The notes: generated from the letters alone by a model not told the origin. A stretch of 64,000 nucleotides of DNA from Catellatospora sichuanensis (GCF_007483665.1 NZ_ML660188.1:67105-131104); one strand, 5' to 3'. Counted from the stretch's first letter, positions 15,714 through 24,925 are shown. Made by a program: numbers and translations.

Positions 15714-16928
15714 CTACCCTGCGGGAGTGGCGCGGACGGCGAGGAAGCGGGCCGGGTCGTCGAGGATGGCCTGGGTGACCGCGCGGGCCGCGCCGACCAG
15801 GGCGGCATCGGAGCCGAGCGCGGAGGCGCGCACCTTCGCCGGGGCCCAGCGGGCGGTGATCACACGCCGGGCCAGCTCGCGCTCGATGGCGGGCCGCAGC
15901 CAGTCGATCAGTTCGGCATAGTGGCCGCCGAGCACCACCGTGCCGATGTCGAGCAGGTTCACCGCCCCGGACAGCGCCACACCCAGCGCCGTGCCCGCGT
16001 GTTCCAGCGCGTCCAGCACCGGGCCGCTGCCCTGGCGGGCGCCGTCGACCAGGTCGGCGAGCACCGCCCCGCCCGCGCGCAGGCCGGCGGCGGCGCGGAT
16101 GGCCTCCTCGCCGGCGTACTGCTCGAGGCAGCCCCGGGAGCCGCAGTGGCAGTCAGGGCCCTGCGGGTCGATGGTGACGTGGCCGATCTCTCCCGCCCAG
16201 CCGTGCGAACCGCCGAACAGCTCGCCGTCCAGCACGATGCCGCCACCGATGCCGATCTCACCGGAGACGTAGAGGAAGCTGCGCAGCCCGGTGGCGTGCC
16301 GCTCCCCCAGCGCGGCCAGGGTGGCCTCGTTGGCGACGTCCAACGGCAGGCCGCGCAGGCCGCCCAGGTCCTCCGGCCGGGGCAGGGCGACCTGCTGCCA
16401 GCCGAGGTTGGGGGCGATCCGGATGGTGTCGCCCTCGACCAGGCCGGGCACGGCGATCACGCCGCCGGCCGGGGTCAGGCCCTGCACCGCGACGGCGGCG
16501 ACGGCGTGGTCGGCCAGCTCGGCGAGCGCCTGCCAGGTCTGCGCGGGGCTGTGCTCGCGCTGATCGAGGTGCCGCACCTCGCGATGGCGTACGGCGCCGG
16601 TGAGGTCGACCGCGCACACGGCCAGGTAGTCGACGTTGACCTCCATGCCGAGCCCGGCCGGTCCGGTGCCCGCGGGCACGATGCCGGTGCCGGGCCGGCC
16701 GACGCCGGAGCGGGACACGGGCTCCAGTTCGGCGACCAGCCCGCCGGCGATCAGCTCGTCGACGATGGTGGAGACGGTGGCCCGGGTCAGCCCGCTGGCC
16801 GCCGCGATCTCGGCCCGCGACGGCGGCCGGTTCGAGGCGGTGACATGACGCAGCACCAGCGCGAGGTTGTGGTCGCGCAGGCTGCGTTGGCGCACCGGAT
16901 CGTCTCGGCGCGGCGGGCGGGGCGGCAT
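15714..16928 (-). CDS. ROK-family repressor, probable xylose regulator
   Basis: A 404-residue ROK protein. An N-terminal winged helix (about 15-75, [20 protein letters not shown]) binds DNA. The sugar-kinase-like ROK domain follows, with [18 protein letters not shown] near 225-245 and the zinc motif [12 protein letters not shown] near 265-280. It is divergent from xylA with 64 bp between the starts, and an inverted repeat lies there. By analogy with XylR of Gram-positive bacteria it should repress xylA and be released by xylose. No xylB or xylose transporter is visible in the window. Confidence 0.92.
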   Translation of the reverse strand: MPPRPPRRDDPVRQRSLRDHNLALVLRHVTASNRPPSRAEIAAASGLTRATVSTIVDELIAGGLVAELEPVSRSGVGRPGTGIVPAGTGPAGLGMEVNVDYLAVCAVDLTGAVRHREVRHLDQREHSPAQTWQALAELADHAVAAVAVQGLTPAGGVIAVPGLVEGDTIRIAPNLGWQQVALPRPEDLGGLRGLPLDVANEATLAALGERHATGLRSFLYVSGEIGIGGGIVLDGELFGGSHGWAGEIGHVTIDPQGPDCHCGSRGCLEQYAGEEAIRAAAGLRAGGAVLADLVDGARQGSGPVLDALEHAGTALGVALSGAVNLLDIGTVVLGGHYAELIDWLRPAIERELARRVITARWAPAKVRASALGSDAALVGAARAVTQAILDDPARFLAVRATPAG

Positions 16929-16954
16929 GGTCTTGACAATGCCACACCCTATAA

Positions 16955-16969
16955 GTTCAATGGCTGAAC
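16955..16969. promoter_or_regulatory. Probable ROK repressor operator between regulator and xylA
   Basis: GTTCA at 16955-16959 and TGAAC at 16965-16969 form a perfect inverted repeat with a 5-bp spacer, in an unusually AT-rich 60-bp promoter gap. The position, 24-38 bp upstream of the xylA start and 27-41 bp from the regulator start, suits repression of both genes. A TATAAG hexamer at 16950-16955 overlaps it and could be part of a promoter. Confidence 0.6.
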
Positions 16970-16992
16970 AAACAAGATTTCAAGGAGATGAC

Positions 16993-18177
16993 ATGACGCA
17001 GCCGACTCCGGCGGACAAGTTCGCGTTCGGCCTCTGGACCGTGGGATGGCCCGGCCGGGACCCGTTCGGCGACGCCACCCGCGAGCCGATCGACCCGGTC
17101 GAGTCCGTGCACCGCCTCGCCGAGCTGGGCGCCTACGGCGTCACGTTCCACGACGACGACCTGATCCCGTTCGGCTCCGAGGACAGCGAGCGCCAGCGCC
17201 TGATCAAGCGTTTCCAGGCCGCGCTCGCCGAGACCGGCATGGTGGTGCCGACGGCGACCACCAACCTGTTCACCCACCCGGTCTTCAAGGACGGCGGCTT
17301 CACCAGCAACGACCGCGCCGTGCGGCGGTACGCGCTGCGCAAGGTCATGCGCAACATGGACCTCGCCGCCGAGCTGGGCGCGCAGACCTACGTGCTGTGG
17401 GGCGGCCGCGAGGGCACCGAGTACGACGGCTCCAAGGACGTGCGCACCGCGCTCGAGCGCTACCGCGAGGGCCTGGACATGCTCGCGCAGTACAGCATCG
17501 ACCAGGGCTACGGGCTGAAGTTCGCGCTGGAGCCCAAGCCCAACGAGCCCCGCGGCGACATCCTGCTGCCGACGATCGGCCACGCCCTCGCGTTCATCGA
17601 CAGCCTCGAGCACCGCGACATGGTCGGCCTCAACCCCGAGGTCGGACACGAGCAGATGGCGGGCCTGAACTTCGTGCACGGCATCGCACAGGCGCTGTGG
17701 CACGGCAAGCTGTTCCACATCGACCTCAACGGCCAGCGCGGCATCAAGTACGACCAGGACCTGGTGTTCGGTCACGGCGACATCGTCAACGCGTTCTTCC
17801 TGGTCGACCTGCTGGAGTTCGGCGCCGCCGACGGCGGCCCGGCGTACCACGGCCCGCGCCACTTCGACTACAAGCCCTCGCGCACCGAGGACCTCGACGG
17901 CGTATGGGCGTCCGCGGCCGCGAACATGCGTACGTACCTGCTGCTCAAGGAGCGCGTCGCGGCGTTCCGGGCCGACCCGCGGGTCGCCGAGGCCCGCGCC
18001 GCCGCCCGCTACGACGAGCTGGCCGTGCCGACCCTGGGCGCGGGCGAGACCTACACCGAGCTGCTCGCCGACCGGTCCTCGTTCGAGGACTTCGACGTCG
18101 ACGCACAGGCCGCCAAGGGCGGCGCGTTCGTCCAGCTCAACCAGCTGGCGCTCGAGCACCTGCTCGGCGCCCGCTGA
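16993..18177 (+). CDS. xylA: Xylose isomerase
   Basis: A 394-residue group I xylose isomerase converting D-xylose to D-xylulose (and glucose to fructose) in the cytoplasm as a homotetramer with two divalent metals. Key residues are visible: His53 and Asp56 in TFHDDDL, Glu180 and Lys182 in [11 protein letters not shown], Glu216 and His219 in [11 protein letters not shown], and the aspartates in [10 protein letters not shown] and RHFDYKPSR. The ATG at 16993 follows AAGGAG. Length matches Streptomyces and Actinoplanes enzymes. The divergent ROK gene is its likely repressor, and a long palindrome follows its stop. Confidence 0.98.
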   Translation: MTQPTPADKFAFGLWTVGWPGRDPFGDATREPIDPVESVHRLAELGAYGVTFHDDDLIPFGSEDSERQRLIKRFQAALAETGMVVPTATTNLFTHPVFKDGGFTSNDRAVRRYALRKVMRNMDLAAELGAQTYVLWGGREGTEYDGSKDVRTALERYREGLDMLAQYSIDQGYGLKFALEPKPNEPRGDILLPTIGHALAFIDSLEHRDMVGLNPEVGHEQMAGLNFVHGIAQALWHGKLFHIDLNGQRGIKYDQDLVFGHGDIVNAFFLVDLLEFGAADGGPAYHGPRHFDYKPSRTEDLDGVWASAAANMRTYLLLKERVAAFRADPRVAEARAAARYDELAVPTLGAGETYTELLADRSSFEDFDVDAQAAKGGAFVQLNQLALEHLLGAR

Positions 18178-18191
18178 TCGTCGCCGAACAA

Positions 18192-18250
18192 GATCGCCGT
18201 TTCGTGTCGGTTCGCCCTGTCGAACAGCGCGTCGACACGAAACGGCGATC
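18192..18250. repeat. Long perfect palindrome downstream of xylA
   Basis: An 18-nt arm at 18192-18209 (GATCGCCGTTTCGTGTCG) pairs perfectly with 18233-18250. The 23-nt loop holds a second perfect pair, GTTCG (18210-18214) and CGAAC (18221-18225), extending the stem to 23 bp. It begins 15 bp after the xylA stop and probably ends its transcript. Its length and regularity also suggest a REP-type element. Compare the palindrome at 26577. Confidence 0.75.
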
Positions 18251-18331
18251 TCCCGGGCAGGTACGTCGGCGGGCAGCGGCCATGGCGCGGCGGATCCATA
18301 CTCGAACCGACCTGTGAAACCACGCTTCGGG

Positions 18332-18514
18332 TCATTCGAGCAGAAGGCCGGCGCACAGGCAGAGCACGCCGAGCACCACACCGACGATGATCCAGGTGAT
18401 GGGGTCCAGCTCCCCGGTCTGGACGTCCTCGATCAGCCCGAGCAGCACCGGGACGACGGCGGCCAGCACGCCCAGAACCACCACGCCGAGACACAGCAAC
18501 GCGAGGATCTCCAT
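18332..18514 (-). CDS. Small two-helix membrane protein
   Basis: A 60-residue protein with two hydrophobic helices (about 3-26 and 40-58) joined by the polar turn LIEDVQTGELDP. It has a perfect ribosome site (GGAGGGATC before ATG 18514), good evidence that this small frame is real. The family is unknown to me; small YrdB-like or phage-shock-like membrane peptides have similar layouts. It stands alone between xylA and doxX. Confidence 0.7.
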   Translation of the reverse strand: MEILALLCLGVVVLGVLAAVVPVLLGLIEDVQTGELDPITWIIVGVVLGVLCLCAGLLLE

Positions 18515-18575
18515 GATCCCTCCAGGGCCGACGCGCGATCACTGCGGTCGATGTTATGGCCGCCGTGCGACAACC

Positions 18576-18606
18576 GGTGCGCGGACCGGGCTCCGGCCCG
18601 CGCACC
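18576..18606 (-). terminator. Hairpin terminator of the DoxX gene
   Basis: GGTGCGCGG (18576-18584) pairs with CCGCGCACC (18598-18606), and inside it CCGG pairs with CCGG after one mismatch, leaving a 3-nt loop. It lies 6 nt beyond the stop codon of the minus-strand DoxX gene. Confidence 0.7.
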
Positions 18607-18612
18607 GTCCGA

Positions 18613-19047
18613 TCAGGAGGCGGTGACCAGCGAGCCGCGCTGCTCGGAGTCACGGCGGCGCAGCAGGCCGTCGAGCGAGAAGGCGCCCGGGCCGAGTACC
18701 GCGACGATCAGGAACGACCAGCAGAACAGGGCGGCCGCCTCGCCGCCGTTGTTCAGCGGCAGCAGGCCCTGGGTCTGGTGCACCACGAAGTATGCGTACG
18801 CCATGGAGCCGGAGCAGAGCAGTGCGGCCGGCCTCGTCGCCAGCCCCGCGATCACCAGGATGCCGCCGGCCAGCTGGATGAGCGCCGCCCACCAGCCGGG
18901 CCAGGCGGCGAACTCGACGGCCTGGCCGGAGCCGCGGTTGCCGCCGAACACGCCGAACAGCGAGGCCGCGCCGTGGAACGCGAACAGCAGGCCGAGCACG
19001 ACCCGGAACAGCGCCAGGGTCACGGCAGCGGATCGGGCAGAGGACAT
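18613..19047 (-). CDS. DoxX-family membrane protein
   Basis: A 144-residue protein with four predicted transmembrane helices and the DoxX signature: ALFRVVLGLLFAFHGAASLFG near the start, a second helix WPGWWAALIQLAGGILVIAGL, a third ALLCSGSMAYAYFVVH and a last FCWSFLIVAVLGPG. The start is ATG 19047 after GAGGAGACC; the open frame extends further upstream but without support. DoxX proteins are linked to redox or thiol stress in actinobacteria, but the exact function is unsettled. Confidence 0.88.
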   Translation of the reverse strand: MSSARSAAVTLALFRVVLGLLFAFHGAASLFGVFGGNRGSGQAVEFAAWPGWWAALIQLAGGILVIAGLATRPAALLCSGSMAYAYFVVHQTQGLLPLNNGGEAAALFCWSFLIVAVLGPGAFSLDGLLRRRDSEQRGSLVTAS

Positions 19048-19292
19048 GAAGGTCTCCTCAGGTGAGATCTGATGTCGTTGCCCGGACGCGTCCAAGATTA
19101 GATTGATTGATTCCCACCTGGCAATGTTCATCCCAATGGGCGAGCACCGCTCGGGGCCACACCCGCCCGGCCGTCGTCCAGCACCGGATATGGATATGTG
19201 TCCGGGTAGATGCTTATCATCATCGCGGCGTGGCAGGCGCAGCCGACGTGGCTGCGCCTCAGCGCAGGCACTGCGACCCGATGGGTGGACAC

Positions 19293-19832
19293 ATGCTTCA
19301 CGGCGAGAGCGTGACGCTCCGGCCGGTGCTGACGGCCGATCTGGACCGGCTCTACCGGGCGCACACCGACATCGCCAACCGCGGGGCGCACTTTCCGCTG
19401 GGCGTGCGGTCCGAGCCGGACTTCCGGCGCGACCACGCCGAGACGGGTCTCTGGCAGCGCGAAGCGGGTACCCTGCTCATCGTCAACGGCGCGGCCGAGC
19501 TGCTGGGACACATCGAGTTCTTCCGGCCGGTGAACTACTGGGACGCCTTTGAGCTGTCCTACCAGCTCTATGACGGGGCCTTCGCCGGGCGCGGACACGT
19601 CACCGAGGCCGTCCGGCTGCTCGTCGACTATCTCTTCGCAACGAAGAAGCAGCACCGCATCCAGCTCGTGATCGTTCCGGAGAACGGCGCGTCCCGGCGC
19701 ATCGCGGAGAAGTGCGGCTTCACCCTCGAGGGTACGGTGCGCGGCGCGTTCTTCAACGACGGCCGCAGCCAGGACGTCGTCCTGTACTCGCTGCTACGGA
19801 CCGATGCGCGCCCGTGGCGGGCGGACATGTGA
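19293..19832 (+). CDS. GNAT acetyltransferase, RimJ/RimL-like
   Basis: Starting at ATG 19293, four bases after GGGTGG, this 179-residue protein has the RimJ/RimL type of GNAT fold. VTLRPVLTADLDRLYRAHTD forms the first strand-helix, GHIEFFRP the core strand, YDGAFAGRGHVTEAVRLLVD the acetyl-CoA pyrophosphate loop, and IVPENGASRRIAEKCGF the late strand and helix. Members acetylate protein N-termini or small amines; the substrate is unknown. The 245 bp upstream, shared with the divergent DoxX gene, hold no recognisable gene. The stop overlaps the next start by one base. Confidence 0.88.
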   Translation: MLHGESVTLRPVLTADLDRLYRAHTDIANRGAHFPLGVRSEPDFRRDHAETGLWQREAGTLLIVNGAAELLGHIEFFRPVNYWDAFELSYQLYDGAFAGRGHVTEAVRLLVDYLFATKKQHRIQLVIVPENGASRRIAEKCGFTLEGTVRGAFFNDGRSQDVVLYSLLRTDARPWRADM

Positions 19833-20170
19833 TGGCACCGTACGGCTACCCTCCGCGCATGAACGAGCTCGGCGAGCGGGAACTCGATCCTCTTCCCTTC
19901 CTCGTGATCGGTCTCATCCTGTTGGGTCTCGGCCTGGTGATGCTGTGGCGCGGTGTCGGGTTGCGCCGGATACACCGCGGCCAGGCGGAGCACGTGGTCA
20001 CGAGCGGCCCGACGGTCGACGGCGCCGCCCCGGAGCAGGACACGCCGGACCCGCGTCCCGCCGGGCGCCGCGATCCGCGCGACTGGCTGCGAATCTTCGT
20101 GGAGGGCCTGCTGCTGACCGGCGTCGGGCTGGCCTTCACGGTGCACGCGGCGAGCCGCCTGCTGGGCTGA
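19832..20170 (+). CDS. Small membrane protein, function unknown
   Basis: A 112-residue protein whose ATG shares a base with the stop of the acetyltransferase (TGATG), implying translational coupling; an internal ATG at 19859 is an alternative start. It has one hydrophobic helix at about 24-45 (FLVIGLILLGLGLVMLW), a polar middle rich in Pro, Arg and Asp, and a second helix at about 90-106 near the C-terminus. I do not recognise a family. It ends one base before the convergent MFS gene stop. Confidence 0.65.
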   Translation: MAPYGYPPRMNELGERELDPLPFLVIGLILLGLGLVMLWRGVGLRRIHRGQAEHVVTSGPTVDGAAPEQDTPDPRPAGRRDPRDWLRIFVEGLLLTGVGLAFTVHAASRLLG

Positions 20171-20171
20171 G

Positions 20172-21419
20172 TCACAGCCGTCGCATGTGCGGGATCGGTG
20201 AGACGATCAGCCACAGCACGCCGGCCAGCGCGCCGATGGTGGCGATCCACAACGTCTCGCGTACGCCCAGGGCCGTGCCCAGCGCACCGCCGATGACCGC
20301 GCCGATCGGGCGGATGCCGTAGTTGATGGTGCGGTGCGCGCCCGTCACGCGGGCCCGCAGCTCGTCCGGGATGACGCTGGCCTGCAGTGAGCCGCCCGCG
20401 GTGTCGAGGACCATGACGCCGAATCCGGAGAGGAACTCGGCGCAGAACACCATCGCCAGCACCAGCCAGTGCGGTCCCTCGGCCAGCGGGATGAGGATGA
20501 GCGGGGCCGGGAACATCAGGTAGCCGAAGACGTACAGGGGTCCGACGCCGAAGCGCTCGGCGAGCCTGCGCGCGACGGCCGCGCCGATCAGTGCGCCGAC
20601 GGCGGCGAGGCCCATGCCCAGGCCCAGGACGTCCGGGGTGATGTGCAGCTCGGTCGTGACGTACAGGATGACCAGCGCGAGGTACATGAAGTTGAACAGG
20701 TTGAGGGTGGTGCTGGCGCTCACGGCCGCCCGCATGACCGGGTGGCGCGCGATGAACGACAGGCCTTCGCGCAGCCCGAGGCCGCGTCGGGCGCTCGGCG
20801 TCGGCTCGGTGACCTCCACCCTGGCGATCATCACCGCGGAGAACACGAACGACACCGCGTCCAACAGCAGCGCGAACGGCGCGCCGACCAAGCGCACCAG
20901 CAGGCCGCCGGCGCTCGCGCCGGCCACCGACGAGAACGCGCGCGAGCCGTTGAGCAGCGCGTTCGCGGGCAGGAAGTCCTCACGCGACACCAGTGACACG
21001 AACAGGGTGGTGCGGCACACCTCGAACAGCACGCTGAACGTGCCGACGGTGAACGCGACCAGGTAGAGCTGGGTCATGGTGAGCGCGTCCAGCAGGTACA
21101 GCACCGGCACGGCCAGCAGCGCGACCGCGCGGGCGACGTCCGCCGCGACCATGATGGTGCGCTTGTACGGCCGCCGGTCGGCCCAGCCGCCGAACAGCAG
21201 CGAGAACAGCAGGTTGGGGGCGAGCGCGGCGGCGGTCAGGTAGCCCATCTCGGCCGGGCCGGCGTGGGCGACGAGCACGGCGAACAGCGGCAGCGCCAAT
21301 TCGGTGATCTGGTCGCCGAGCAGGGCGACGCTCTGGCCGGTCCAGTAGCGGCGGAACGGGGTCTGCCGCAGCAGGGGCGGCACCCAGCGGCGGGTGGCGG
21401 GGGTGGCGGTGGCGGTCAT
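20172..21419 (-). CDS. MFS transporter, EntS-like exporter
   Basis: A 415-residue major facilitator with twelve predicted helices. Features are FRRYWTGQSVALLGDQITELALP at helix 1, the loop 2-3 signature GGWADRRPYKRTIM, SREDFLPANALLNGSRA after helix 4, and the sixth loop PDELRARVTGAHRTINYGIRPIG. This arrangement is typical of the EntS/MFS_3 branch, which exports siderophores, macrolides and other drugs. It follows the winged-helix gene by 21 bp on the same strand, so the pair is probably a drug-responsive operon. Substrate unknown. Confidence 0.9.
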   Translation of the reverse strand: MTATATPATRRWVPPLLRQTPFRRYWTGQSVALLGDQITELALPLFAVLVAHAGPAEMGYLTAAALAPNLLFSLLFGGWADRRPYKRTIMVAADVARAVALLAVPVLYLLDALTMTQLYLVAFTVGTFSVLFEVCRTTLFVSLVSREDFLPANALLNGSRAFSSVAGASAGGLLVRLVGAPFALLLDAVSFVFSAVMIARVEVTEPTPSARRGLGLREGLSFIARHPVMRAAVSASTTLNLFNFMYLALVILYVTTELHITPDVLGLGMGLAAVGALIGAAVARRLAERFGVGPLYVFGYLMFPAPLILIPLAEGPHWLVLAMVFCAEFLSGFGVMVLDTAGGSLQASVIPDELRARVTGAHRTINYGIRPIGAVIGGALGTALGVRETLWIATIGALAGVLWLIVSPIPHMRRL

Positions 21420-21440
21420 GGGGGTGTGCGCCTCCGGGCG

Positions 21441-22013
21441 TCAGGGCTGTTCGAAGGTGGTCACGTAGTAGCTGACGTGGACCGCCCGCGCGCCGGGTGG
21501 CCGCAGGGACGGGTCGGTACGGCGGGGCAGGTACTCGCCGAAGAGGTCGTCGATGCGGCGCGACAGCTCGGCAAGCTCCTCGGCGGTGAGGAAGGCCAGG
21601 TCGTCGCCGGGGCCGGTGACGGCACGCCACTGCGGCGGGTCGGCGTCGCGGCGGGCCAGCCAGGCCAGGGCGCGCTCGTAGAAGCGGCGGATGAGCACCG
21701 CGTCGAGCTGGTCGACGGCGGCGCGGGTCTCGGTGTCGTCGGACTCGCGGCCCCAGCTGGTGGACAGCGCGGTGGCCTGCCACGGCTTCTCCCGGGCGTC
21801 GGCCCCCTCGACCCGTTCGACCAGGCCGTACTTGGCGAGCTGGCGCAGGTGGAAGGAGCAGTTCGGCACGCTCTCCCCGAGCAGGTTCGCCGCCTGGGTG
21901 GCGGTGAGGGGTCCCTCTCTGCGCAGCAGGCCCACCAGTGACATGCGCAGCGGATGGGCGTACGCGCGCAGGGCGACGGGGTCGCTGAGAGCCACGGTAG
22001 GGCGGTCGGTCAT
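21441..22013 (-). CDS. ArsR-type winged-helix regulator (HTH_20 group)
   Basis: A 190-residue regulator. The N-terminal winged helix (about 14-75) contains AYAHPLRMSLVGLLRREGPL, TATQAANLLGESVPNCSFHLRQLAKYGLVERVEG and matches the HTH_20 group. The C-terminal helical part (about 95-165) probably binds ligand or dimerises. The gene leads the MFS exporter gene, and two palindromes lie directly before its start, so it probably represses its own operon. Ligand unknown, probably the exporter substrate. Confidence 0.9.
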   Translation of the reverse strand: MTDRPTVALSDPVALRAYAHPLRMSLVGLLRREGPLTATQAANLLGESVPNCSFHLRQLAKYGLVERVEGADAREKPWQATALSTSWGRESDDTETRAAVDQLDAVLIRRFYERALAWLARRDADPPQWRAVTGPGDDLAFLTAEELAELSRRIDDLFGEYLPRRTDPSLRPPGARAVHVSYYVTTFEQP

Positions 22014-22016
22014 ATT

Positions 22017-22042
22017 CTAAAGATAGCTTTAGAAAGCTTTCT
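22017..22042. promoter_or_regulatory. Tandem palindromes upstream of the winged-helix/MFS operon
   Basis: CTAAAG-ATAG-CTTTAG (22017-22032) is a perfect 6-4-6 inverted repeat, followed immediately by the 12-bp palindrome AGAAAGCTTTCT (22031-22042). Both are AT-rich islands in a GC-rich genome, just 3-29 bp upstream of the ATG at 22013. This is a likely autorepressor operator. Confidence 0.65.
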
Positions 22043-22221
22043 CTACAATCGCCGGGCACCACTCCTGCGCAGTCGCCTACCGGACAGGGCGCTATTCGAT
22101 CCACTCAAGTCGATCACCTGATGCCGAGACAGCGCCCCTTACGGGCAATCCGAGCAGCGTTCCCGGAGCTTCACTAATCGATGACCGAGGATGTGAAGCA
22201 CTTCCAAAGTTCTCCCGGCTT

Positions 22222-22254
22222 CTATATATATAGCTCTCAGTGGCTACCGCCACT
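22222..22254 (+). promoter_or_regulatory. Candidate promoter dyads of the M4 protease gene
   Basis: CTATATATATAG (22222-22233) is a perfect 12-bp palindrome and the only TATA-like run in this gap; it could supply the -10 element. AGTGG-CTACCG-CCACT (22239-22254) follows as an inverted repeat ending 23 bp before the GTG start. The rest of the 22043-22221 gap shows no feature I can name. Confidence 0.4.
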
Positions 22255-22277
22255 TTCCACTGAGTCGGGGAGGACTC

Positions 22278-24878
22278 GTGAAAAGAACCCTCGCGACCGG
22301 CAGTGTCGCCCTACTCGTGGGCGCCATGCTGTCGGTGTCGGCAACCTCCGGCAACGCGGCGCCCAGCACCCCGTCGGCGCCTGTCGGCGTCGCGGCCGCC
22401 GAGCGCGCCCTCGCTGAGCACCCGTCGGACGTACGAGCCGCCGGCGGCGACGCGTACCGCATCGACCGCACCGTCAGCGACAGCAGCGGCACCCACGTGC
22501 GCTACGCCCGCACGTTCCACGGCCTGCGGGTGTACGGCGGCGACTTCGTCGTGCACACCGCCCCCAATGGCGTCTACAAGGGATCGTCGGTCGGCCTCGA
22601 GGCCCCGCTGACCCTGTCGACCACTCCGCAGATCACCGCAGCCAAGGCCGCACAGACCGCCCGCAGCCGGTTCTCCGGCACCGTGGCCGCGGTCGGCTCC
22701 CCCGAGCTGTTCGTCGACGCCAGCACCGGCAAGGGCCGTCTGGCCTGGGAGACCGTCGTCACCGGCATGCGGGCCGACAAGCAGACGCCGTCCGAGCTGC
22801 ACGTCATCACCGATGCGGCGACCGGAGCCGTCATCGGCTCGTTCGACGAGGTCAAGATGGTGAACGGCACCGGCAACAGCCTCTACTCGGGCACCGTCAC
22901 CGTGGACACGACGCTGTCGGGTTCGACGTACACGATGATCGACCCGTCGCACGGCAACGGCCGCACCTGCGACATGAACAACGGCACGTCCACGTGCACC
23001 AACTTCACCGACGCGGACAACGTGTGGGGCACCGGGGCCAACTCCAACCGGCAGTCCGCCGGTGTGGACGCGCACTTCGGCGCCGCGGCGACGTTCGACT
23101 ACTTCAAGAACGTGCACGGCCGCAACGGCATCTTCGGCAACGGCGCGGGCGTGCCCAGCCGCGTCCACTACGGCAACGCGTACGTCAACGCGTTCTGGGA
23201 CGGCGCGCAGATGACCTACGGCGACGGCTCGGGCAACAGCCGCCCCCTCGTCTCGCTGGACGTCGCGGGCCACGAGATGAGCCACGGCGTCACCGAGGCC
23301 CTGGCGGGCCTGGTCTACTCCGGTGAGTCCGGCGGCCTGAACGAGGCCACCTCGGACATCTTCGGCAACATGGTCGAGTTCTACGCCAACGCCCCGTCCG
23401 ACCCCGGTGACTACCAGGTCGGCGAGAAGATCAATATCAACGGCAACGGGACCCCGCTGCGGTACATGTACAACCCGACCCTCGACGGGGCGTCGCACGG
23501 CTGCTGGTCGACCAGCACCAACAGCGTCGACGTGCACTACAGCTCGGGCCCGGGCAACCACTTCTTCTTCAACCTGGCCGAGGGCACCGGCGCCACGTCC
23601 TACGGCACCAGCCCGGTCTGCGGCTCGGCTCCGGCCGTGGTCGGCATCGGCCGCACCAAGGCCGAGAAGATCTGGTACCGCGCGCTGGACGTGTACTTCA
23701 CCTCCAGCACCCGCTACGTGCTGACCAGCAACCCGGCCAACACCGCCCGCGCCTACACCCTGCGGGCGGCGACCGACCTGTACGGCCTGTGCTCGGTGGA
23801 GTACAAGACCGTCCAGGCCGCCTGGACCGCGGTCAACGTGGCCGGCAGCGACGCGGCCTGCCCGGCGGGCAACGACTTCTCCCTCGCGGCAGCGCCCGCG
23901 TCGGGTTCGGTCAACCCCGGCGGCTCGGTCACCAGCACCATCACGTCCACGCTGACCAACGGCAGCGCGCAGACGGTCAACCTGACCGCGAGCGGCCTGC
24001 CCAGCGGCGCGACGGCGACCTTCAGCCCGTCTTCGATCAGCTCGGCCGGCGGCACCTCATCGCTGGCCATCGCCACGGCCGCGGCCACCCCGCCCGGCAC
24101 GTATGCGATCACCATCACCGGCACCGGCGCGTCGTCGACGCGGACCACGACGTTCAACCTGACCGTCAACGGCCCGCCCGGCTGCTCCGGCACCAACTCC
24201 ACCGACGTCGCGGTGCCTGACAACGCGACCGTCGAGTCCTCGATCACCATCTCCGGCTGCACCGGCAACGCAGGCGCGGGCAGCACGGTCGAGGTGCACA
24301 TCCTGCACACCTACATCGGTGACCTGGTGGTGAACCTGGTCGCGCCGGACGGCACGACGTACCTGCTGCACAACCGGGCAGGCGGCAGCGCCGACAACAT
24401 CAACCAGACGTACACGGTCAACCTGTCGGGAGAGGCCGCCAACGGCACCTGGAAACTGCGGGTGCAGGACGCGGCGACGGCCGACACCGGCACCATCGAC
24501 TCGTGGACGCTGAACCTGGGCGGTGGGGCCCCGCCTTCCTGCGGCGGCACCAACGGCACCGACCTGACCATCCCGGACAACAGCACCGTCAACAGCCCGA
24601 TCACCGTGTCGGGTTGCTCGGGCAACGCGTCGTCGACCGCCACCGTCGAGGTGCACATCGTGCACACGTACAAGGGTGACCTGGTCGTGACCCTGGTCGC
24701 GCCGGACGGCAGCCTCTATGTGCTGCACAACCGGGCCGGCGGCAGCGCCGACAACATCGACCAGACCTTCACCGTCAACCTGTCGAGCGAGGCGAAGAAC
24801 GGCACCTGGAATCTGCGGGTCCAGGACGCCGCCTCCGCCGACACCGGCTACCTCAACAGCTGGACGCTGACCCTCTAG
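22278..24878 (+). CDS. Secreted M4 (thermolysin-type) metalloprotease with tandem P domains
   Basis: An 866-residue exported protease. A signal peptide covers about residues 1-28, and a fungalysin-thermolysin propeptide about 45-190. The M4 catalytic domain runs about 200-520, with zinc motif HEMSH at 332-336, third ligand in ESGGLNEATSD, and the catalytic His in VHYSSGPGNHFFFNLAEG. An Ig-like linker domain follows at about 530-622. Two proprotein-convertase P (Homo B) domains then repeat in tandem, about 635-740 and 760-866, each with TVEVHI-HTY-GDLVV and an HNRAGGSADNI loop. GTG 22278 follows GGGGAGG. It degrades extracellular protein; P domains often stabilise or target such enzymes. Confidence 0.95.
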   Translation: MKRTLATGSVALLVGAMLSVSATSGNAAPSTPSAPVGVAAAERALAEHPSDVRAAGGDAYRIDRTVSDSSGTHVRYARTFHGLRVYGGDFVVHTAPNGVYKGSSVGLEAPLTLSTTPQITAAKAAQTARSRFSGTVAAVGSPELFVDASTGKGRLAWETVVTGMRADKQTPSELHVITDAATGAVIGSFDEVKMVNGTGNSLYSGTVTVDTTLSGSTYTMIDPSHGNGRTCDMNNGTSTCTNFTDADNVWGTGANSNRQSAGVDAHFGAAATFDYFKNVHGRNGIFGNGAGVPSRVHYGNAYVNAFWDGAQMTYGDGSGNSRPLVSLDVAGHEMSHGVTEALAGLVYSGESGGLNEATSDIFGNMVEFYANAPSDPGDYQVGEKININGNGTPLRYMYNPTLDGASHGCWSTSTNSVDVHYSSGPGNHFFFNLAEGTGATSYGTSPVCGSAPAVVGIGRTKAEKIWYRALDVYFTSSTRYVLTSNPANTARAYTLRAATDLYGLCSVEYKTVQAAWTAVNVAGSDAACPAGNDFSLAAAPASGSVNPGGSVTSTITSTLTNGSAQTVNLTASGLPSGATATFSPSSISSAGGTSSLAIATAAATPPGTYAITITGTGASSTRTTTFNLTVNGPPGCSGTNSTDVAVPDNATVESSITISGCTGNAGAGSTVEVHILHTYIGDLVVNLVAPDGTTYLLHNRAGGSADNINQTYTVNLSGEAANGTWKLRVQDAATADTGTIDSWTLNLGGGAPPSCGGTNGTDLTIPDNSTVNSPITVSGCSGNASSTATVEVHIVHTYKGDLVVTLVAPDGSLYVLHNRAGGSADNIDQTFTVNLSSEAKNGTWNLRVQDAASADTGYLNSWTLTL

Positions 24879-24895
24879 AGCGAGCCGCACGACAG

Positions 24896-24925
24896 CGAGG
24901 GCCCCGGCACGAGCCGGGGCCCTCG
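24896..24925. terminator. Bidirectional hairpin terminator after the M4 protease
   Basis: CGAGGGCCCCGGC (24896-24908) pairs perfectly with GCCGGGGCCCTCG (24913-24925) around a 4-nt ACGA loop, a 13-bp stem. It lies between the convergent protease gene and galU and probably ends both transcripts. Confidence 0.85.
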
